Shown here one piece after another: positions 17,166 through 24,900 of a stretch of DNA of 64,000 bases (position 1 is the stretch's first letter; each line of letters opens with the position of its first letter). The notes beneath the pieces were generated by a model. That model was given only the letters and a program-made list of their open reading frames with translations. It had not been told where the DNA came from and made no database searches. The DNA is from Kribbella amoyensis. Its GTDB lineage: Bacteria > Actinomycetota > Actinomycetes > Propionibacteriales > Kribbellaceae. The position numbers and the translations under genes were made by a program. The stretch lies in contig NZ_VIVK01000001.1 of NCBI RefSeq assembly GCF_007828865.1, positions 2,232,001 through 2,296,000 of the forward strand, read 5' to 3'.

Positions 17166-17687
17166 TCAGTTTCCCTTCGGCTGACGCCGGTTGCTCTTGT
17201 TCAGGTGGATCGGCAGCACGGTGATCTCACGCCCGTCCGCCGTCCGGGTCTGCGGCTCGCCCTCGGTGAACCGGAACCGCCGGTTCATCTGCCGGACCAC
17301 GGTGTTGTGCTCGAGCACCTCGCCGTACAGGTCGTCCAGGCCGAGCTCGTCGAAGGCGTACGAGGTCGCCTCCTTCATCACCGCGATCCAGGCCGGCAGC
17401 GTCTCGCCGCGCTCGGCCAGCCCCTCGGCGTCCAGGTAGAAGCCCCACTCACCGGTTTTCGGCTCGCCGTCCAGGGCGAGGTCGAAGAAGGTGACCACGC
17501 CGGCGACGACGCCGTCGCGCTCGTAGATCAGGATCCGCTTCGACGGGTCCACGCTCGCCTTCGCCCACCAGCCGGCGTGCTCGTCGGGGGTGATCTCGTG
17601 CGAGTTGACGCTGACGTCGCGGTTCGGCTGCTGGTTGCGCAGGCTCCGGATGAGGTCGACGTCGCCGTCTGTGGCCGTGCGCAGCAC
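17166..17687 (-). CDS. PseH-like GNAT acetyltransferase
   Basis: 173 residues from GTG 17687, with AGAGGG about 9 bases upstream; a longer frame to 17819 lacks any start signal and would add non-homologous residues. The domain is a single GNAT of the RimJ/PseH kind: RTATDGDVDLIRSLRN at the N-terminus, SVNSHEITPDEHAGWW, WGFYLDAEG, and a late YGEVLEHNTVVRQMNRRFRF. PseH acetylates UDP-4-amino-4,6-dideoxy-L-AltNAc in pseudaminate synthesis, and the next gene is the synthase. The pair is a clear two-gene operon. Acyl groups other than acetyl are possible. Confidence 0.75.
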   Translation of the reverse strand: MLRTATDGDVDLIRSLRNQQPNRDVSVNSHEITPDEHAGWWAKASVDPSKRILIYERDGVVAGVVTFFDLALDGEPKTGEWGFYLDAEGLAERGETLPAWIAVMKEATSYAFDELGLDDLYGEVLEHNTVVRQMNRRFRFTEGEPQTRTADGREITVLPIHLNKSNRRQPKGN

Positions 17688-17885
17688 CTGTCCCGCCCTC
17701 TCGTGATGATCTACCGGTTGGATCGGCCACCACGGTACCGGCTGGGCCCGGCCGGCAGCGATCCGGTGGCCAGACCGGAACCGCATGGCCCGATCCGGGA
17801 TCCGAATCGCCCACAGCACTTTCTGTCCGGCCGTGGGTATGTGACTATTTTTCGAACCTCGCCCCTAGACCAGTCGGAGAGTGAC

Positions 17886-19475
17886 ATGAACGTCTGGCGG
17901 ATCGCCGGTGTGCTCGGAGCCGCGGCCGGCCTGTTGCTGGCCACCCTTCCCGGGACGGCGGCTGCCGGGCCGCGCGAACCGGGCGCTCAACCTGCTGCCC
18001 AACCGGCGGCCTGTCAGCCGGACGCGAAGACGCCGCTGCGGCAGTTCCGGGCGTCCTGGGTGTCGTCGGTGGTGAACATCGACTGGCCGTCCCGGACCGG
18101 GCTGTCCGCGGCGCAGCAGCAGGCCGAGCTGATCGGCTGGCTCGACGACGCGGTCCGGCAGCGGCACAACGCGGTGGTCCTGCAGGTCCGGCCGACTGCG
18201 GACGCGTTCTGGCCGTCCACCGTCGAGCCGTGGTCGCGGTACCTGACCGGCGTGCAGGGTGGTGACCCGGGCTACGACCCGCTCGCGTTCGCGGTCGCCG
18301 AGGCGCACAAGCGGAACCTCGAGTTGCACGCCTGGTTCAACCCGTACCGGCTGTCGATGGGCACCGACATCAACGCGCTCGTCCCGGAGCACCCGGCCCG
18401 CCAGCACCCGGACTGGGTCGTCACGTACGGCGGCAAGCTGTACTACAACCCGGGGATCCCGGCCGCCCGCAAGCTGGTCGAGGACGCGATCATGGACGCG
18501 GTCTCCCGATACGACATCGACGGCGTCCACTTCGACGACTACTTCTACCCGTACCCGGTGGCAGGCCAGGTGTTCGACGACGCGGCCGAGTACGCGGAGT
18601 ACGGGGCCGGCTTCCCGACCGTGGCGGACTGGCGGCGGAACAACATCGACCTGCTGATCCAGGAACTGCAGCAGCGGATCAAGGGCGCGAAGCCGTGGGT
18701 GAAGTTCGGCATCTCCCCGTTCGCGGTCTGGCGGAACAAGGCCACCGACCCGCTCGGCTCGGACACCACCGCGGGCGTGCAGACGTACGACGACCTCGCC
18801 GCGGACACCCGGAAGTGGGTGCGCGAGGAGTGGATCGACTACATCGTGCCGCAGGTGTACTGGGCGGGCGGATTCGCCGCGGCCGACTACAACAAGCTGG
18901 TGCCGTGGTGGGCCGAGCAGGTCCGCGGGACCGACGTGCACCTCTACATCGGCCAGGCGACGTACAAGGTCGGCACCTCGACGCAGTCGCCGGACTGGTC
19001 CGACCCGGCCGAGCTGAGTGACCACCTGGCCTTCAACAGCACGATTCCCGAGGTGAAGGGCGACATCTACTTCTCCGCCAAGGACGTCCGCGCCGACCGT
19101 CTCGGCGCGACCACGTTGCTCAACAACACCTGGTACACGCGGCCCGCTCTGGTCCCGGCGATGCCGTCGCTCGACGCGCGTCCGCCGTTGCCCGTGCACG
19201 CACTCCGCGCGACCAAGGCGAGTACCGGGGTCGAGCTGCGGTGGCGGGCCACCTCCGCCGACACCACGTCGTACGCGATCTACCGGCGTGACCTCACCGG
19301 TGGCGACTGGTGCCCGGACAACGACGCGCGCAACCTGCTCACGACGGTGCGAACCACGGGCGGTCTGCAGAAGTACGTCGACACCACGGCCGAGAAGGGC
19401 CACCGTTACGTGTACTTCGTGAGCGCGCTCGACCGGACGTGGAACGAGAGCGTCCGCCTCCCCGCGGTGAGCTAA
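17886..19475 (+). CDS. Secreted GHL10/YddW-type glycoside hydrolase-like protein
   Basis: 529 residues starting at ATG 17886 with GGAGAG upstream. A signal peptide (basic start, LGAAAGLLLATLPGTAAAGP) exports it. Residues 50-380 form the GHL10 (DUF187, PF02638) TIM barrel: FRASWVSSVVNIDWPS, LQVRPTADAFW, ELHAWFNPYRLS, YDIDGVHFDDYFYPY with the acidic catalytic-site pair, and YIVPQVYWAG. The final 90 residues are a fibronectin-III-like beta domain. Family members act on peptidoglycan or exopolysaccharides. In this locus a role in trimming the surface polymer is plausible but not shown. It overlaps the convergent gene at 19472 by 4 bases. Confidence 0.85.
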   Translation: MNVWRIAGVLGAAAGLLLATLPGTAAAGPREPGAQPAAQPAACQPDAKTPLRQFRASWVSSVVNIDWPSRTGLSAAQQQAELIGWLDDAVRQRHNAVVLQVRPTADAFWPSTVEPWSRYLTGVQGGDPGYDPLAFAVAEAHKRNLELHAWFNPYRLSMGTDINALVPEHPARQHPDWVVTYGGKLYYNPGIPAARKLVEDAIMDAVSRYDIDGVHFDDYFYPYPVAGQVFDDAAEYAEYGAGFPTVADWRRNNIDLLIQELQQRIKGAKPWVKFGISPFAVWRNKATDPLGSDTTAGVQTYDDLAADTRKWVREEWIDYIVPQVYWAGGFAAADYNKLVPWWAEQVRGTDVHLYIGQATYKVGTSTQSPDWSDPAELSDHLAFNSTIPEVKGDIYFSAKDVRADRLGATTLLNNTWYTRPALVPAMPSLDARPPLPVHALRATKASTGVELRWRATSADTTSYAIYRRDLTGGDWCPDNDARNLLTTVRTTGGLQKYVDTTAEKGHRYVYFVSALDRTWNESVRLPAVS

Positions 19476-21718
19476 GGCGTCTCGGCCGACGGCTGCTGGG
19501 TCCGGGGCGGGTACAGCTGGTACACGCGAACCGTCCCGGACCGGAACCGTAGTTCGGCCAGCCGCCCGAGCTGGTCCGGTACCGCGTCGACCCGTTCGTC
19601 GGCGAGCAGCCAGTGCACCCCGTACTGCGTGCGCAGGGTGTCCAGGCCTTTCCGGGTCGGCGCGGTGAACGCCTCGTCGTTGAGGCGGAGCTTCTCCTGG
19701 TCCCAGAAGGGTCCGTAGAGGGCCTCGGTCGAGGTGTGCACGTCGTTCGCCTTGGCGGTGTACGCCCAGCCCTGGACGAGGACGCGGCGCTCGGCGTACC
19801 CGGGGATCCAGAACGAGCCGCTGTGGCACCGCGGCCCGGTCGGCTTGTGGCAGTGGATGTTCGTCGCGATCAGGTCGTTCGGACCGGACTGCCGCCGGAT
19901 GAACCGGGCCGCCTCGATCCCGCCCGGCGCGATCGAGTCGTACGTCGTCTGCGGCGGGAGCGCGAGCCTCCGCAGGCTGGTCACCGTGGGAGCGACGGTG
20001 AGGCCGAGCAACGCGGCCACGGCGAGCACGGCCCAGGTCCGCCGGGAACCGCGGATCATGATGCCGAGCACGACGACGCCACCGGCCACGACGATCAACG
20101 CGACGGCCAGTGGTTCGGCGAACAGCCTTTCCAGGCAGGCGGTGTCGCGGCAGTCGCGGATCAGGCCGTCGGTCCGGGCCCGGCCGAGGTAGATCGCCCC
20201 GACGCCGAGCGCGACAGCGGGTACCACCGCGAAGTACTGCCGTCGCTCCAGCGAGGACAGACCCCAGGCGGCGAGCAGAATCCCGTAGACGAAGGCGGTC
20301 CGGGCGAAGAAGACCTGGGCCTGGCTGAAGTGGTAAAGCACGCTCGCGGCACCGATCGCGCCGACCAGTCCGGCCAGCAGCATCACCACCATCGGATCAC
20401 GCGGCAGCCGCCTTCGGATCAGCAGCGCACCCAGTCCCGGCATCAGCCAGCCGATCAGGACCGCGCCGGCCACGATCCCGAGCACCACCGGACCTGACCG
20501 GACCGACGGGTCGATCCCGACCAGCATCCCGGCCAGCATGCTGCGGAACGTCTCGCCCGGCTCGAGCTCGATCCCGTGCCGGGCGCCGCGCAGGACGAAG
20601 AGGAAGTTGACCGTGTACGTCGCGCCGACGAGGAGACCGAGGACCAGGGCCCGCAGGTTCAGCCTTCTGGCCTTGACGGTCAGGTAGACCCAGGCCGCCG
20701 CGATCCCGGCCGCGTACACCGGCAGCGCGGTCGCCTTGCTGATCGAGAGCACCGTGATCAGGATCGCCGCGACTCCGAACAGCCCGGCGAGCCGGCGTTT
20801 GGACTGCGGTGGCTCCCGGCGGAGCAGCAGGGCGGTCACCGCGATCAACGGCAGCATGATCACCGTCGAGAACGCCTGGGTCGGGCTGATCATCTGGCCC
20901 ATCGACAGCGGGTTGTCGTGGTACAGCGTGTGCGTCACGGCCCACGACCACGGCGCGAGGTCACCGGCGAGGACGGTCAGCCCGGCCGCGATCGGTGCGG
21001 CGACCGCGCGACCGGTGAGCACCATGCCGACCGCGGCGGCGCCCAACGTGGTGAGCAGCAGGAACGCGAACGGGACAACGCGCTGGGTGAGTACGTCCAG
21101 CTCGATCCCGGTGATCCAGTGCGCCGAGGCGATGTGGTTGTACGCCATCCAGTGGTACGTGAGCGGCTCACCCGCGACGTACGGGACCTGCGGCGGAAAG
21201 TGGTGCGTCAGCTCCGCGGCGAGGGAGAGCTGGAAGGGCGAGTCCGAGTTCGGCCGGAGCGCGGCCGGGCCGTCGAGCGGGATGAGCCGGGACCCGACCC
21301 GGACGAACCACGCGGCCACGACTCCGACCGACAGCATCACCCCGGCGACCGCCCACCACGGAGTCGGCTGGTCCCGTCGACGGACCCGGGGAAGGGCGAG
21401 GAACAGACCGAGCGCCAACGCGGGGAGGACCAGCGCGATCTGCGGGATGTCGAGCCAGCGGCCGAGGGGATAGAGGACCACCTCGCAGGCCAGCCCGAAC
21501 AACGTCCCCAGCACGGCGTCGACCGCGAACCACCCGGTGCCGCCGGTGAGGCGACGCCAGAGCATCGTCCCGGGAATCGCGATCACGACGAGCAGATAGC
21601 CGAAGTACGCCGCTGGGATCCACGCCGGGTGCGCCTGCAGGCCGGCGTACCAACCGAGCGGCAGCACCGGCAGACTCGCCAGGGCGGCCACCGTGGTCGC
21701 GCTTCTTGATCGGCTCAC
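19472..21718 (-). CDS. Large polytopic membrane protein of surface polysaccharide locus (paralogue 2)
   Basis: 748 residues with many hydrophobic helices from residue 10 to about 580 and a C-terminal tail. It shares with the proteins at 257 and 30526 an acidic loop (D159), YHW at 188-190 plus a nearby His, and in the tail TNIHC (C623) with a second Cys at 631, then ERRVLVQGW and LRTQYGVHWL. The tail aligns by eye over more than 100 residues with paralogue 1, so these are clear paralogues. GTG 21718 is preceded by GGGAGG. The role is unknown; a polyprenyl-linked glycosyltransferase or polymer assembly factor fits the topology and context. Confidence 0.8.
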   Translation of the reverse strand: MSRSRSATTVAALASLPVLPLGWYAGLQAHPAWIPAAYFGYLLVVIAIPGTMLWRRLTGGTGWFAVDAVLGTLFGLACEVVLYPLGRWLDIPQIALVLPALALGLFLALPRVRRRDQPTPWWAVAGVMLSVGVVAAWFVRVGSRLIPLDGPAALRPNSDSPFQLSLAAELTHHFPPQVPYVAGEPLTYHWMAYNHIASAHWITGIELDVLTQRVVPFAFLLLTTLGAAAVGMVLTGRAVAAPIAAGLTVLAGDLAPWSWAVTHTLYHDNPLSMGQMISPTQAFSTVIMLPLIAVTALLLRREPPQSKRRLAGLFGVAAILITVLSISKATALPVYAAGIAAAWVYLTVKARRLNLRALVLGLLVGATYTVNFLFVLRGARHGIELEPGETFRSMLAGMLVGIDPSVRSGPVVLGIVAGAVLIGWLMPGLGALLIRRRLPRDPMVVMLLAGLVGAIGAASVLYHFSQAQVFFARTAFVYGILLAAWGLSSLERRQYFAVVPAVALGVGAIYLGRARTDGLIRDCRDTACLERLFAEPLAVALIVVAGGVVVLGIMIRGSRRTWAVLAVAALLGLTVAPTVTSLRRLALPPQTTYDSIAPGGIEAARFIRRQSGPNDLIATNIHCHKPTGPRCHSGSFWIPGYAERRVLVQGWAYTAKANDVHTSTEALYGPFWDQEKLRLNDEAFTAPTRKGLDTLRTQYGVHWLLADERVDAVPDQLGRLAELRFRSGTVRVYQLYPPRTQQPSAETP

Positions 21719-21836
21719 TCGTCGTCCCTCCCGGTCCCTTTTCCACGGAAGAGGGCTGTGAGCAGCGAAAGGTTGCAGACCCCCATGGCAATTGCAGGCC
21801 TTAAGGTAATCGGCGTCCGGAGTCTGCGCACCTGAA

Positions 21837-21867
21837 CCGTTTACCCCGTGGTCCGCTCCGTTTACCC
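21837..21867. promoter_or_regulatory. Direct repeat CCGTTTACCC x2 upstream of two divergent genes
   Basis: CCGTTTACCC occurs at 21837-21846 and 21858-21867, so the copies are 21 bases apart, two helical turns. They lie between the divergent genes starting at 21718 and 21908. A response-regulator or similar direct-repeat site is likely; the protein is unknown. Confidence 0.45.
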
Positions 21868-21907
21868 TGAGTAGGCGAATCCACCGGTCCGGTCACCGGG
21901 AGGCAGC

Positions 21908-22105
21908 ATGCCCGCACAGCACATCGGCGGCCTACCCGTCGAAGAACTCCTCGCCGCCGCCCTCGCAGCCGCGACTCCGCTCATCGCCCTGCTCGGCTGG
22001 GAAATCCGCGACCGCCTCCGCCGCCTCCGCACCGGCATAAACCGCCTCCGCCCAGGCAGCGACCGTTCCCACCCCGACGAACAAGTCCTGGACACCAACC
22101 AGTGA
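21908..22105 (+). CDS. Small hypothetical protein with one hydrophobic helix
   Basis: 65 residues from an ATG with GGGAGG 4 bases upstream, a good SD. Residues 11-31 (VEELLAAALAAATPLIALLG) form a moderately hydrophobic helix, then WEIRDRLRRLRTGINRLRPG is strongly basic and the tail is polar. It could be a small membrane-associated protein with a cationic cytoplasmic tail. No family is recognised. The ordered SD, the codon bias and the absence of a competing gene make it credible, but expression is not proven. Confidence 0.5.
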   Translation: MPAQHIGGLPVEELLAAALAAATPLIALLGWEIRDRLRRLRTGINRLRPGSDRSHPDEQVLDTNQ

Positions 22106-22175
22106 TCGACGACGCCGGACGTGAGGTGGGCCACGGGGAGGTGGGCGCGAATCGTGCCTGGATGGGCGCAGCCGC

Positions 22176-22181
22176 TAGGCT
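22176..22181 (+). promoter_or_regulatory. -10 box TAGGCT for a leaderless acyl carrier protein mRNA
   Basis: TAGGCT ends 8 bases before the ATG at 22190 and there is no SD, so transcription probably starts at the start codon. Confidence 0.4.
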
Positions 22182-22189
22182 CTGGGGCC

Positions 22190-22441
22190 ATGAGTGAGTT
22201 GACGCGCGCCCAGATCCGGGACCTGATGGGCGAGGTGATGAAGGCGCAGGGCAAGGAGCTGCCGAGCGACGACAGCGCCGACCTGCGGGAGATCGGCTTC
22301 CGGTCCCTGGACTTCAGCGAGCTGGCCCTGCGGGTCGAGGACGAGATCGGTGACGAGCTGAACTTCGACGCTCCCGGTCTTCGTCAGATCGCCAAGGTCG
22401 GCGACGTCCTGGACTTCATCGAGCAGCTCCAGTCGGCGTGA
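22190..22441 (+). CDS. Acyl carrier protein
   Basis: 83 residues with the four-helix ACP pattern. The phosphopantetheine serine is S39 in GFRSLDFSEL, so the usual DSL is RSL here. Acidic helices II and III (ALRVEDEIGDELNFD) are intact. The last codons overlap the GTG of the AMP ligase by 4 bases, and the cassette ends with a small phosphopantetheinyl transferase, so this carrier is served by dedicated partners and is not the fatty acid synthase ACP. It should hold an acyl or hydroxyacyl group that ends up on a surface glycan; the cargo is unknown. Confidence 0.85.
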   Translation: MSELTRAQIRDLMGEVMKAQGKELPSDDSADLREIGFRSLDFSELALRVEDEIGDELNFDAPGLRQIAKVGDVLDFIEQLQSA

Positions 22442-23694
22442 CCACGCAGCGCCGGACGACCGCCCTGATCGGGGACGACAACCGCGTCGTCGTCGGGGGC
22501 AAGACGCTGACCTGGCGGACGCTGCACAAGCTGCCGCAGCTGCCGTCGCCCGCCGCTGTCCTGGTCGACAACGGTGCGGACGCGCTGGCCGCTGTCCGGC
22601 ATCACGCCGTGCACGGCACCGAGCTGCTGGTCGCCACCTCGTCCCGGGTGGACCCGAGCATGCGCGAGGAGCTCGGCGAGTCCGGGTTCGCCGTGGTGAT
22701 CGCGAAGGACGACGAACACTCCGTCACCCCCGCGAAGCTCAAGCGGGTGGAGGAGTCCGGCCGGGTCTGGCTGCTCACGTCCGGTTCGACCGGCCGGCCC
22801 AAGCGGATCGGCCACACCCTGGAGACCCTCACCACGGTTCGCGGGCAACAGCAGCCGCGCACCTGGCTGGTCCCGTACTCCCCGGGCACGTACGCCTGGT
22901 GGCAGGTCGTGACGCTCTCGCTGACCCAGGCCGACCAGGGCCTGGTGGTGATCGAGCCGTCCGAGCTGGAGACCTGGCCGCTGATCGCCGCCGAGCACGG
23001 CGTCACCGCGGCGTCGGGTACGCCGACGTTCTGGCGGCAGACGATCTACCGCGACACCGAGGCCCTCGCGAAGGTCCCGCTGGAGCAGATCACGCTCGGC
23101 GGTGAGCCGGTCGACCAGGCCATCCTGGACCGGCTGAAGGAGATCTTCCCGCAGGCCCGGATCTCCTGGATCTACGCCTCCTCCGAGGTCGGCGCCTCGA
23201 TCGTCGTGCACGACGGTAAGGCCGGCTTCCCGAAGGCCTGGCTGGACCGCGTACCGGACCCGGAGTCCGAGCGCCCGCTGCTGTCCGTCGACGGCGACGA
23301 GCTGGTGATCGCCTCACCGCACCACGGCGCCGGCCTGGACGGTGCCGTCCGGACCGGCGACCGGGTCGAGTTCGTCGACGACCGGGTGCTGATCACCGGG
23401 CGGCTGGACACCGACGAGATCAACGTCGGCGGCTCGAAGGTGTCGGCCGGCCTGGTCCGCAACGTGCTGATGGCGCATCCCGCCGTCGCGTGGGCCCGGG
23501 TGTTCGCCCGCAAGGCCCCGCTGGTCGGCCGGATGGTCGCGGCCGAGGTGGTCGCGAACCCCGAGCTCGGCCCGATCACCGACGCCGACCTGGTGCAGTG
23601 GTGCACGAACAGGCTGCCGGACTACGGCGTCCCGCGCCGGATCCGCTTCCTGGCCGAGATCCCGCAGAAGGAGACCCTGAAAAGCGATGTCTGA
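22438..23694 (+). CDS. ANL-superfamily adenylate-forming ligase
   Basis: 418 residues, shorter than the usual 500 or more of acyl-CoA ligases because the N-terminal subdomain is reduced. The P-loop is LLTSGSTGRPKRI near 110-122. IYASSEVGAS supplies the adenine/substrate motif, RTGDRVEFVDDRVLITGRLDTDEINVGG gives the hinge region, and the C-terminal lysine is K416 in ETLKSDV. It should activate a carboxylate with ATP and load it on the ACP encoded upstream, like DltA or stand-alone A domains. The GTG start overlaps the ACP stop, and its end overlaps the SDR start by 8 bases, so it is tightly coupled. Confidence 0.85.
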   Translation: MTTQRRTTALIGDDNRVVVGGKTLTWRTLHKLPQLPSPAAVLVDNGADALAAVRHHAVHGTELLVATSSRVDPSMREELGESGFAVVIAKDDEHSVTPAKLKRVEESGRVWLLTSGSTGRPKRIGHTLETLTTVRGQQQPRTWLVPYSPGTYAWWQVVTLSLTQADQGLVVIEPSELETWPLIAAEHGVTAASGTPTFWRQTIYRDTEALAKVPLEQITLGGEPVDQAILDRLKEIFPQARISWIYASSEVGASIVVHDGKAGFPKAWLDRVPDPESERPLLSVDGDELVIASPHHGAGLDGAVRTGDRVEFVDDRVLITGRLDTDEINVGGSKVSAGLVRNVLMAHPAVAWARVFARKAPLVGRMVAAEVVANPELGPITDADLVQWCTNRLPDYGVPRRIRFLAEIPQKETLKSDV

Positions 23695-24433
23695 CCTCAA
23701 CCTGGTGCCGCCGTCGAAGGTCGTCCTGGTGTCCGGCGGTTCCCGTGGCCTCGGGCTGGCCATCGTGACCGACCTGGTCGACCAGGGCGTGAAGGTGGCC
23801 GCGTTCGCCCGGACGGTGACGCCGGAGATGACGGCGCTGGCCGAGAAGTACCCCGACCAGGTCCACGTCGGCTCGGTCGACCTGACCGACGAGAAGGCCG
23901 GCCAGGCGTTCGTCAAGGAGGTCGAGGGCAAGCTCGGCCCGATCGACGGCATCGTCAACAACGCCGCCATCGGTCAGGACTCGCTGCACGTCCACACCTC
24001 GGCCGACCAGATCGCCGCGATCATCCACACGAACCTGACCGCGCCGCTGGTGCTGACCCGGTACGTGCTGCGCCGGATGATGGCGAAGGGGCTGAAGGGC
24101 CGGATCGTCAACATCACCTCGATCTGCGCCCAGCGCGGCTACCCCGGCCTGGTCGCGTACTCGGCCACCAAGGGCGGCATGGACGCGGCGACCCGCTCGC
24201 TGGCCCGCGAGCTCGGCGGCCGCGTCCTGGCGAACTCGGTCGCCCCCGGCTTCTTCGCCTCGGAGATGTCCGCGGTGCTCGGCCAGACCCAGCTGGAGCA
24301 GATCGTCCGGCGTACCCCGACCGGTCACCTGACCGAGCCGGAAGAGGTCGTCCCGGTGGTCCGGATGCTGCTGGTGGACGACACGAACATCAACGGCCAG
24401 GTCATCGTCGTCGATGGCGCGGCCGGAATCTGA
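23687..24433 (+). CDS. FabG-like short-chain dehydrogenase/reductase
   Basis: 248 residues, a classical SDR: nucleotide loop VSGGSRGLGLA near 15-25, NNAAIG near 90-95, catalytic Ser in VNITSI and the YSATKGG tetrad residues (Y and K) near 152-156, and a VAPGFF loop. It would reduce a 3-oxoacyl group on the adjacent ACP or oxidise the reverse. It starts inside the ligase gene and overlaps the next gene by 20 bases. A cassette of ligase, ACP and reductase suggests a hydroxyacyl decoration such as 3-hydroxybutyryl, known on some nonulosonic acids; this is inference. Confidence 0.85.
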   Translation: MSDLNLVPPSKVVLVSGGSRGLGLAIVTDLVDQGVKVAAFARTVTPEMTALAEKYPDQVHVGSVDLTDEKAGQAFVKEVEGKLGPIDGIVNNAAIGQDSLHVHTSADQIAAIIHTNLTAPLVLTRYVLRRMMAKGLKGRIVNITSICAQRGYPGLVAYSATKGGMDAATRSLARELGGRVLANSVAPGFFASEMSAVLGQTQLEQIVRRTPTGHLTEPEEVVPVVRMLLVDDTNINGQVIVVDGAAGI

Positions 24434-24863
24434 CCTGCTCGACGCGGCCGAGTCCCACCTCCGGGTCGGCTCGGCCGCGGACGTCGCCGACGCGATCACC
24501 CGGGCGCACCTGCCCGACTTCCGCGCCGTCGGCTGGTACGGCGTCCCGCCGGCCGGCTGGTCGGTCGCCATCGACGCCGAGTACGCCGACCAGGTGATCC
24601 CCGCTCCGCTCGTCCGCCGGTTCGGGCCGGACCGGTTCTGGGAACGCTGGACCCGCGCCGAGTGCCTCTGCAAGCTCGCCGACCTCCCGATGCTGGCCTG
24701 GTGGCCCGTCCACGGTCTCGACGTGCCGCCCGACTTCGCCGGGGTCTGGCGCACCCTTCAGCTCGAACCGGCCGAGGCCGACGAGGTCAGGCGGTTGATC
24801 GTCACGATCGCCCTGGCCCCGACCGTCGCCCGTCCCAGCCTCGCGCCCTCGGTCCAGCCCTGA
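24414..24863 (+). CDS. Minimal 4'-phosphopantetheinyl transferase-like protein
   Basis: 149 residues. Two PPTase signatures can be seen: WSVAIDAEYADQ near 42-53 in the place of (V/I)GID(I/V)E, giving the magnesium-binding acid, and RFWERWTRAECLCKL near 65-79 in the place of F..WT.KEA..K, with the Glu and Lys kept. It is shorter than Sfp and closer in size to AcpS. It is the last gene of the ACP cassette, translated from an ATG inside the SDR gene, and would convert the apo-ACP at 22190 to its active form. Identification rests on these motifs, so confidence is moderate. Confidence 0.6.
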   Translation: MARPESDLLDAAESHLRVGSAADVADAITRAHLPDFRAVGWYGVPPAGWSVAIDAEYADQVIPAPLVRRFGPDRFWERWTRAECLCKLADLPMLAWWPVHGLDVPPDFAGVWRTLQLEPAEADEVRRLIVTIALAPTVARPSLAPSVQP

Positions 24864-24900
24864 TGGCTCAGCCCTGATCGCTCAGCCCTGATCGCTCAGG
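24861..24900. repeat. Three tandem copies of a 14-base unit
   Basis: TGATSGCTCAGCCC-type units at 24861-24874, 24875-24888 and 24889-24902 (the last diverges at the end) span the stop codons of the convergent genes at 24863 and 24896. Each copy carries TGA, so the repeat may have moved or duplicated a stop region. Confidence 0.6.
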
